The position numbers were made by a program, and so were the translations under genes. A stretch of 64,000 nucleotides of DNA from Vicia villosa (Eukaryota > Streptophyta > Magnoliopsida > Fabales > Fabaceae), in the NCBI RefSeq assembly GCF_029867415.1, contig NW_026705913.1:248001-312000 (forward strand), in the 5' to 3' direction. Below the pieces are notes generated by a model. That model was not told where the DNA came from. It searched no databases and worked only from the letters and a program-made list of their open reading frames with translations. How positions within the stretch are numbered: position 1 is the stretch's first letter; each line of letters starts with the position of its first letter. This document shows positions 56,323 to 64,000 of this stretch, piece by piece.

Positions 56323-56667
56323 ATGGATCAAAAGAAAAGCTTAAAGAAGTACACCTTCAAGAATCCAAATGTGAAAGAGTTGAAAGAGCTAGCGACTTTG
56401 GTTCCTAATCCTGACAACTTCAGAAACCGTTATGGAAAACTAATCTTTATCTCGAAGACAAAAGTAGAAAAGCGGAAGAGACAACAAGAGGATTTATTTT
56501 CCTCTGGTAGTCATGAAGAATCAGGTGCATGGAAGGAAGTTGCCAACAAGCTAATAGTCGAGAAGACTCATTTGAAGGCCTTTTATGAATATGAATTGGA
56601 GAAGCTCCGTAAGAAGCTGCAAAGAGGAGTTGGATCTTCATTAGAAGCGTTCCCTTCTAGTTTTTAG
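56323..56667 (+). pseudogene. Internally deleted Ogre ORF1
   Basis: ATG at 56323 (MDQKKSLKKYTFKNPN) gives 114 codons. Residues 1-50, with LKELATLVPNPDNFRNRYGK and LIFISKTKVEK, resemble the start of the ORF1 protein found upstream of gag in legume Ogre elements, usually several hundred residues long. After KTKVEK it jumps to a charged C-terminal part (HEESGAWKEVANKLIVEK, YEYELEKLRKKLQRG) that looks like a coiled coil. The middle domain is missing. The TTTATTT hairpin (56487-56505) lies exactly at the junction and encodes EDLFSSG. The role of ORF1 is unknown. ORF1 identity is from memory. Confidence 0.65.
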
Positions 56668-56950
56668 CTTTTATTTTGTCTTGTAATTTTTGGTCTTTGA
56701 ACCTTTTGTAAGATTTTCTATTATTAATGAAAGAATTTTGTTATGTTTTATATTGTATTTTTTATGTTTACAATTAATGTCTTAAAGTTCCTTGAAAACC
56801 AAAAAATAAAAATCATTTATATTGCATCTCATGCATCATTCCGCATTTTGGTCTTGTTTCCGAGAGTATTCCCGAGGTCTTATTCAGTGTTCTTCATACA
56901 GAATCAAGCTGTCTCATTAGTATAACACTTGAGCTAACTGCAAGAAGAAG

Positions 56951-58687
56951 ATGGAAGGTCTTGAACAAGAAAATCGTGAGCTATGTGAAGAGGTTGTTAC
57001 TTTGAGATCTGGGGTGGAGCGTCTCACTGCTCTAGTTGAGACATTGATGGCTACTCAGAATCAGAACCAGAATCAGGTCCCTCCTCCCAATACCCAAGCT
57101 TAAGGTCAGGCCACTGTGATTTCTGAAATCGCTGCTACAACAATTCTTGTTGTTCCTACCGCTACTCAGCAACATATGCCTAATGGATATCCCTGGGGTA
57201 TGCCTGAAGGTTATCTGTCTGTTCTTGAGATGACTCGTCCTTTGACTCCTGTCATGGTCACTACATCTCCTATTGTTCATACCGGTCCTTTTGTCCCACA
57301 ACCCATTTATGATGCTGCGCCAATTGAAGGTTTGGGTATTCACGACAGAATAGATGGTTTCCAAGATCAGTCTGAAGAATTGCAGAAAGAGATGAAAGCC
57401 CTGCGTGGGAAAGAATTGTTTGGAAAGAATGTGCATGATCTCTGCCTTGTTCCCAATGTGAAAGTACCTGCTAAGTTCAAGTTGCCTGAATTCCAGAAGT
57501 ATAAGGGAAACTCCTGTCCTCAGGCACATCTGGTGATGTATGTAAGGAAGATGTCCACTCACACTGATGATCAACGTCTGTTGATCCATTATTTCTAAGA
57601 CAGTTTGACTGGAGCTACTTCTAAGTGGTATATGAGCCTTGATAGCACCCATATTCGCACTTTTAATGATTTAGCTGAGGCGTTTGTGAAGCAATAAAAG
57701 TATAATGTGGACATGGCTCCTGATCGAGATCAGCTGCGAGTTATGATGCAGAAAGAAAAGGAATCCTTTAAGAGATGGCGTGAGGTTGTCGCCCAAGTAA
57801 TTCTCTGATGGAAGAAAAAGAGATGACTAAGATTTTCCTGAAGACTCTTGGCGCATTTCACTACGAAAAGATGATTGCAAGTGCTCCTGTAGACTTCACT
57901 GAAATGGTGGGTATGGGTGTTAGACTCGAAGAAGTTGTGCGAGAAGGTCGTTTGGTTCAGAATGACAATCTGTCCGATGGTGCAAAATGCTGTTTCTCAT
58001 GGGAGGAATAGTCGATCCGGAAGTCAACCTCAACAAGCGGCGTCAGTGACTCTTGTTGTGAATTCAGTGCCTGTAACTCCTGTTAATCAACAACCAGCGA
58101 GGCGGAATCCGTATCCTCAAGTTAATTTTGATCCAATCCCCATGACATACACAGAATTATATCCTGCTCTAATTCATAAGAAGTTGGTACAACCAAGGTC
58201 ACCGCCTTCTGTTCCAGAGAAACTCCCTTGGTGGTACAAAGCTGATGCCACTTGTGCCTTTCATCAGAATGCTTTTGGGCATGACTTAGAGAATTGCTGG
58301 CCTTTAAAGAATGAAGTTCAGAGATTGGTCAGTTCTGGTAAGCTTTCCTTCCGTGATGTTGGTCCTAATGTGCAGAATAATCCATTACCGACTCATGAAG
58401 CATCTACTGTGAACATTGTGTATCGATGCCCTGGAAAGTATAAGGTTTATCGTGTGGAACACATCAGAGGATCATTGGTAGAGATGTATGCCACGCTGTT
58501 TGAATATAGTCATTATAAGCATAATCATGCTGCTTGTAGGATTTGTTCAGTCAATCCTCGAGGATGTTATATTGTGAAGAGAGATTTACAAGAGATGATG
58601 GATCAAGGGCTCATTGAGATTCTGAGAGACAGAGATGAAGATGATGTCAATGTGATTGAGCCATGCTTTGATATTACAGAATGTGTA
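56951..58687 (+). pseudogene. gag: Decayed gag of element D2
   Basis: ATG at 56951 (MEGLEQENRELCEEV, coiled coil). In-frame stops: TAA at 57101-57103, 57596-57598 and about 57695. A frameshift near 57797-57805 moves to another frame (MEEKEMTKIFLKTLG), and a second near 57990 returns. The capsid-like region is VKVPAKFKLPEFQKYKG to KEKESFKRWREV. The knuckle module has FDPIPMTYTELYPALI and CAFHQNAFGHDLENC, then NPLPTHEA. It continues with CRICSVNPRGC and EDDVNVIEPCF, the linker before protease. LTR E3 cuts it at 58687. The last residues of the open frame (to 58705) are LTR sequence. Confidence 0.85.
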
Positions 58688-59913
58688 TGTAATACGGTGA
58701 ACTGACTTTTTATATTTAAGCAAACAGTATTGCGGTGAGCAAGAGTCGCCACCGACTTCTATTTTATCCAATTGGAAAGGAAAAAAGAATAGGAAAGACC
58801 TTTGAAAGAGTTTGAGTTCGGGGGGTAGGTTATACAAAGGGAAGGTTTAAAGAACCCTTTGTATCCATGGTTATCCATGGGCTCTTAATTGCTTAGCTCA
58901 CTTTTGATTTGTTTGAAATGTTTGAAGTGTCGTGTGTGTTTAGAATTTTTTTTTGAATAAGGAGTTTAGCTTGTAAATAAGCGTGGCCTTTTTGAATTGA
59001 TTTGAAAAAGGAGGTGTGAAAAGTAATTTGAAAGTTTGAATGTGTGAGCAAGCATTTAAGAACACCTACCCAAAGATTGTCTTTCATGTTCTTTAAGTCT
59101 TTCGGGCGAAAGGGTCTATCCATACCATGAGAGGGCATGAAGTCTTTCAATTGGACGTACATGTCATCGAGAATAATCGTTCGCCATAAGACTGTCCCTA
59201 CCATAAAGAGGGTAGGTAGTCTAAGGGAAGGATATAAAAGTCATTTAGGCAACATGTAAAGACTCATTAGCATTCGAAGGGACAATCATCATTTATCGAG
59301 GCAACATCGAGGGACGAGATCATTTTATGCGTAGGCAACTCGAAGGGACTATGATCTTTTATTGCGAGGGACTAATGATGATTTTATCGGAGGCAACATG
59401 CTAAGGAGTCCCTACGCTCGAAGGGACTTGACTATTTTGATCGAAAGGCAACAGTAAGAGGAGTTACCCTAGATGTGGGCGTGTGTAGCAATCACGTGGT
59501 TTGAATTCAGTTATGTTATCTTGATTTAGGTGAGCTATCGTTCAGTTAATTAGTGTCACTCCCTATATTACTAACCACAGCAGTTAATAGTATACAGATA
59601 ATAAAATAGCAGTTATAGTGTGCGGAAAATAAAATGAAAATACTGAAAACTGGTCCCAGGGCGTGAGATTTGATGCGCTGAAGCTCCAGTGTTCCACGGT
59701 AGGCTGCATCTTCATGCGCATTTGATCAACCTTGGCAATGATCTGACGATTCGTATTTAGAGGATGTACCATGAGCGTGCATGAATGTAGTGCGCTGGAT
59801 CACTAATCCTGAAGTTTCAACAAAAGTAATATGCAAGAGGAGTAATGATAAAAAGTGAGAATGACCCTCTTGGGACTTGAACTCGTGACCTAAGGAATGC
59901 TAGCAAAACGTTC
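58688..59913 (-). repeat. Tail of an E-family LTR on the minus strand (E3)
   Basis: Read on the minus strand it ends GTTCACCGTATTACA at 58688, as E1 and E2 do. It matches E2 for about 1.2 kb (gcaattaagagccc, gtggttagtaat, gttgcct and cgaaggga words). It is cut at 59913 by the LTR of element G. Right of G, outside the window, the rest of E3 is expected. Confidence 0.75.
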
Positions 59914-62900
59914 TGTAGCAACCTGCCCTAAAATTTAACCTTTAGAGTCGCCACCTATTCTACCAAGGCGAATAGGGAACCTCGCGCAGTTATTAAGATT
60001 CAGGGTAAGATACTATATTCAGGTCGGGGAAGGTGTTAGGAACCCTAAACCCTTTCCTAAGGTTTGCATGGTAAAATCAAGGTTTATGGCTAAACATAAA
60101 GAAAAGTGACATAAAGTTAATAGGATTAAAAGGCTAATTATTTGAACATGATTAGAGTTTGTAGGAGGGGGACTCGCCTTGTAACCAAGTGCCTACGTAT
60201 CTCCTTATGGAGAATCAGAGTCAACGTAGTTCGGGATAAGGGTTGTACGCCTTTTGAATTTGATCTGATATTGTTTGAAGGCCTTTGAGTTGCCTTATCG
60301 TAGTTATGATAAATCGTAGTTTTGAAAGTGTTTTGGGAAGTGTTTTAAGGTTGGGCGTACAACCCTGATTTAATATGTTTTCACTAGGTGCGATGATCAA
60401 TAGATTTGATCATAATAATTAACGAATGAAATTGTGTATCGCTGGTTACTCTGACCAATAGATTTGATCATCGCGGGCAGCAAATGGAATGTGTTTTAAT
60501 AAATTTATTATTTACCATCAACTCTCATAACCAATAAATTCAGTTATTACACGATGACGGATTCCATTAACTTATATTTTTTATTATCTCTTGCCTAATG
60601 CAACCAATGAATTCAGTCGGGTCGAGAAGAGAATTTAAACAAGGGTAAATATCAATTAATATTAATTAAATTAATTAAATTAAATTAAATCAATTAAGTA
60701 CATCTCTCGTCAATGCGACTAATGATTATAATCGGATCGAGGAGAAAAGAATATAAATAAACAATTAACAATTATTATTAATTTTATTATTTTTATTTAA
60801 AAAAGGGGGGTACAAATTACTTTAGAAAGAAAAGTAAAAGGGGTGCTAATAGAAAGGCCTGGCCCATTAAGGGGCCTGAATGATTCAATGTGGTAATCCT
60901 GAGGGCTCATGGTATGGAAACGCGTCTGGGCGCGTTGGATCTATATGACTGGTAATTGAGTGGCTGAACATTGAAGGTGTATGGTGGGCTATAGCAATAC
61001 AGGTACATGGGATTATGTAGCAATATTCAGAAAAATAATATAAAGGGCCAGGGATCGAACCCTGGACCCTTGGGGTAACCAACAGACACGCGCGCCAACC
61101 CACCCATATCCATGATGTGTTAACAAAACACAGTATCATAACTAAATAAAAACAAACAACTGCAATGAACAATGCGCGCGAATTTTCAAATGGGAAAATC
61201 AGAGGAAGCCAGCTCATCATCTTCCTCACAGATCTCATAAAACCTGCAACTATTTGCTACGATTTTGCTAGGGATAACGTCATAGCAAACCAACCTAAAA
61301 AAATAGCGAATAGCACATCCCTTCACATAAATGTTTCGCGACCTGTCAGATCCCTTCGTCTACCTCATGCGAATTCAACCCAACCCTCGTTTTGATCTAA
61401 TTTAGCCCTAAAATAGAATCCCCAATTTTAAACCCTAAAGCTCAACTCGGCCTCCAATGGCTGATCACGCTAGAAGGCACATAAACTTAATTAACACTCC
61501 AGAAACATTCATAGCAATTAGACAAAGCCAAATACGCAATCAAAACATCATGAATATGCACACATCATGCTAATCGATCTAAGATTTAGAGTGACTTACT
61601 TTGGCTTATTGGAGAATAATCTGGGGGTGTTAATGAAGCGTAGTGATCCAAACACCTTCAGAATGATCCCAAGAATCTTTTGCAACCTTTTGTTCTTCTT
61701 GTAATGCTCTAATTCTCCCAAACCGAATTTGAGTTTCTTGGTGATTTTTTGTTCTCTATGCTTGTACCTCTGGACAGAATTTTCAACCCCTATTCGTGTG
61801 GCCTCCCTTCTCTACTTATAGGGGATGCATTAGGTTAATAAAATAATCCCGAATCTCCTTTGAATCCAATCTTGCAACTTTGAGAATTTTGATTAAAAAA
61901 TTGATGGGAAACTTTCTAATTTTGTCCAAATCTTCTATTAACCCCTTCCCAATCAATATACCGCGAAAATATATTGTAATTTTGTCATAAATATGATTGG
62001 AATTGGTCAATGTGAATCTTTTAACACAATTTTTTGATTTTTCCTTTAATTATATCATTTTAAATCATTTTTAAATGAAATAAAAAATCATATAAAATCC
62101 AATAAAAGGCTAAAATTCATGGCACATGGTTTGGATAACATAGATAGCTTGTGGACCAAGATTAAATCTTAAAAAGATAGGCCCATTTGCAAAAAATCTC
62201 AATTTGAACTTCTTTTATTCCACATTTTACCTCCAAAATTACCCAACTTTGACAAGGCATATCTCTCTCAGTTTTTAAGCTATGAAGGATTTCTAGGACT
62301 TTTTGGAAACCTTAAGAGGTCCTCTATAAGCCATTTTGGAACATATTTTTCATTTGGAGATTTTATCTTGATTATATGCCCTTTGACAAAAAACTGTCTT
62401 TAGTTGATTCTTGAAAAGGACCTGTAATCTTTTGTACTATATCTTCCAAATGAAGCATTTCTGGCCTTGGCTTGTGAGAGAAATAGTTGTAGAGGGTCCA
62501 ATTTCCTTCAAAATAGGCTTTGAGTGAGGAATTTTTGATGTTCCATGTGAAAGTTATGGCCAGTCAAAGTTGAGTTGACTTTCTCCTATGAAAACCCTAA
62601 TTTGAACCTTTTTGCATTTGTTCCTTTCTGAGTTTCTATTGATGAATCATGATCAACCTTTGATCAAATGATGGATACATTCTTCCATACTTGATGTTGA
62701 CCAAAACTCAGAGGTTTTGACTGTGCTTTGACCATGGTTGACTTTTAAGTCAAACCAGTTGACTGTGAATCATCTGAGTTGTTGAACAAGTAAACTTTGG
62801 GATTGGGCCTTGACTTTTGACTTAGAGGTATCTTGGGTCATGATAGGTCATGGAGAACTTTATTAGAGGCCTTGTTTTGCTAATTCCCTCAGGAGAGCAC

Positions 62901-63007
62901 CAAACCCTAGCTTTAGGAGATTCTTGCTTAGGAGAATGTCTTAATGAAACTCTTGAGCTTTGAATCATTGTGAATGAGATGTGGAAGGAAAATTTTGGGG
63001 TATGACA
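59914..63007 (-). repeat. 3' LTR of element G (minus strand)
   Basis: On the minus strand it starts TGTCATACCCC at 63007, directly after the purine tract, and I infer its end at GTTGCTACA (59914), about 30 bases after 'ggtggcgactcta', a feature of LTR ends here. Length about 3094 bp. TATAAGTA on the minus strand is at 61813-61820. A tRNA-like segment lies at 61050-61100. No gene is supported; frames are short. Confidence 0.72.
61050..61100 (-). other. tRNA-like segment in the G LTR
   Basis: On the minus strand GTTCGATCC (61052-61060) is a perfect B box within cagggttcgatccctgg, which forms a T-arm. TGGCGCGCGTG (61087-61097) resembles an A box but has G in place of the fixed A. The orientation relative to the element is the same as in LTR A. 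Confidence 0.4.
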
Positions 63008-63027
63008 GCTGCCCCTATTTAATTACC
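63008..63027 (-). promoter_or_regulatory. Polypurine tract of element G
   Basis: Read on the minus strand: ggtaattaaataggggcagc, directly before the LTR. Confidence 0.8.
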
Positions 63028-64000
63028 TTTGATTGAATGGCGTGAGGATACGCAGTTCTCACATCTTTGGATCGAAGAGTTATTAAATAACGGAAGACCC
63101 CTTGAATTTGCCTTGTACCTGGTAGTGAAGAAATGAATGCCTTGCTAACGCCTGAGACTTACATAGCGAGGACTCAAAGTTTGCTGCGTAGAAAGTAGTT
63201 GCCTTGCTAGGGTGCTAGCAAGGGTTTGCAGTTTGTAGGTAACCCACTTACTATAGACCTAGTAAGTCATCGCGGTCAGTATACCCACTCCCTATCGTAG
63301 TTTGAGTAAGCTTATCGTGGATGGTGTGGCCCACTTACTATAGTTCTAGTAAGTCGTCGCGGTTAGCCATACCTGCTTTACATCGTAGTTGGAGTAAGAT
63401 TTATCGTAGATGGTGTGGCCTACTTACTATAGCTCTAGTAAGTCGTCATGGTCGGCCATGCCTCCTTGCTATCGTAGTTGGAGTAAGCTTATCGTAGATG
63501 GTGTGGCCCACTTACTTTTGTGCTAGTAAGTCGTCGCAGTTAGCCATACTTGCTTACTATCGTAGCTGGAGTGAGTTTATCGTAGATGGTATGACCCAAT
63601 TACTATCGTCCTAGTAAGTCATCACAGCCAGTCATACCTACTCACTATCGTAGTTGGAGTAAGCTTATTGTAGATGGTGTGGCCCACTTACTATTGTGCT
63701 AGTAAGTCGTCGCAGTTAGCCATACCTGCTTACTATCGTAGCTGGAGTGAGTTTATCGTAGATGGTATGACCCACTTACTATCGTCCTAGTAAGTCGTCG
63801 CAGTCAGTCATACCTACTCACTATCGTAGTTGGAGTAAGCTTATCGTAGATGGTGTGGCCCACTTACTATGGTGCTAGTAAGTCGTCGCAGTTAGCCATA
63901 CCTACTTACTATCGTAGTTTTGATTAATCCCAAAAGGATTACTTGCCATAGCCCTAGCAAGCTCACCTGGACCAATAAGATTCACTCGCCTCGATGCGGA
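63028..64000 (-). other. 3' UTR of element G, running off the window
   Basis: No gene. It holds the tandem array 63240-63930. The rest of the element lies to the right. Confidence 0.7.
63240..63930 (-). repeat. About 88-bp tandem array with paired stems, 7-8 copies
   Basis: Units (plus-strand reading) hold ACTTACTA-TAGACC-TAGTAAGT at 63246-63267 and ACTTACTA-TAGTTC-TAGTAAGT at 63333-63354, both perfect, and CTTGCT/AGTAAG or CTTACT/AGTGAG around 'atcgtagttgg', which pair with G-U. The 'gatggtgtggccca' segment marks each unit. Confidence 0.85.

Larger units (their letters stand above)
52538..58687 (+). mobile_element. Element D2: 5' part of an Ogre-like element
   Basis: 5' LTR, primer site, leader, deleted ORF1 and decayed gag are in order. 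It inserted in the integrase of the pol fragment (left target copy would be cattc, 52533-52537). It is cut on the right at 58687 by the minus-strand E-family LTR. Its gag extends past the knuckle into the linker before protease (CRICSVNPRGC, EDDVNVIEPCF), unlike C and H, so its ancestor probably had pol. Confidence 0.8.

Noticed and set aside
57032..57652. 206-aa minus-strand frame
   Set aside because: It is a shadow of the D2 gag on the opposite strand.
58688..63007. One single 4.3-kb minus-strand LTR
   Set aside because: A second LTR-end pattern (ggtggcgactcta, then GTTGCTACA at 59914) and homology of 58688-59913 to LTR E2 show two LTRs, one inside the other.

Overview
This is plant nuclear DNA made almost entirely of LTR retrotransposons nested inside one another. 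I see no host gene. The dominant elements are Ty3/gypsy of the Ogre/Tat type. The signs are LTRs starting TGTCATACC, a purine tract ending AATAGGGGCAKC just before the LTR, a primer site TGGCGACTCTGCTGGGGA, a gag module with IPMTYTEL and a C-x2-H-x5-H-x4-C knuckle, an ORF1 start, and tandem arrays in the 3' UTR. One Ty1/copia element of SIRE/Maximus type is also present. Together these suggest a large-genome legume (Fabeae such as pea, vetch or lentil, or a close relative); the species is inference.

Layout from left to right. 1-5689: 3' part of a SIRE-type copia element with an open pol frame and its 3' LTR, inserted in the 3' UTR of Ogre-like 'element 1' (5690-7920). 7921-9251 and 22857-27571: the two halves of the 3' LTR of element 1 ('LTR A'), split by complete element B (9252-22851, target duplication CCAAG on both sides, almost identical 3.38-kb LTRs, one gag-like ORF, no pol). 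27572-35517: 'element C' (gag with two stops, no pol, 3' UTR, 3' LTR D1). 35518-42748: 'element E' (LTR tail, broken gag, 3' UTR, full LTR E2), inserted in the gag of 'element H', whose gag end, 3' UTR and LTR occupy 42749-48749. 48750-50898: partial LTR F. 50899-52537: decayed Ogre pol (RT end, RNase H, second RNase H, integrase). 52538-58687: 5' part of 'element D2' (LTR, primer site, deleted ORF1, decayed gag). 58688-64000, minus strand: E-family LTR tail E3, split by the 3' LTR of 'element G', whose purine tract and 3' UTR array run off the window.

The most unusual signal is structural. Nearly every one of these elements carries arrays of short hairpins in its LTR or 3' UTR. Within an array the loop or flanks stay constant while both arms of the stem change together. 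Examples are the 17-nt loop AATTATTCCCGGTGAAA, the 9-nt loop GGCTTTGTA, the 8-nt loop TAACGCAC and the 7-nt loop TTTATTT. Tandem arrays in Ogre 3' UTRs are known; I do not know of a description of these matched-stem hairpins. A second signal is repeated palindromes centred on TCGA in the D LTRs, where the arms differ between copies yet remain palindromic. A third is pairs of tRNA-like A and B boxes inside LTR A. Element B lacks pol but has near-identical LTRs, which implies recent mobilisation by an autonomous relative.
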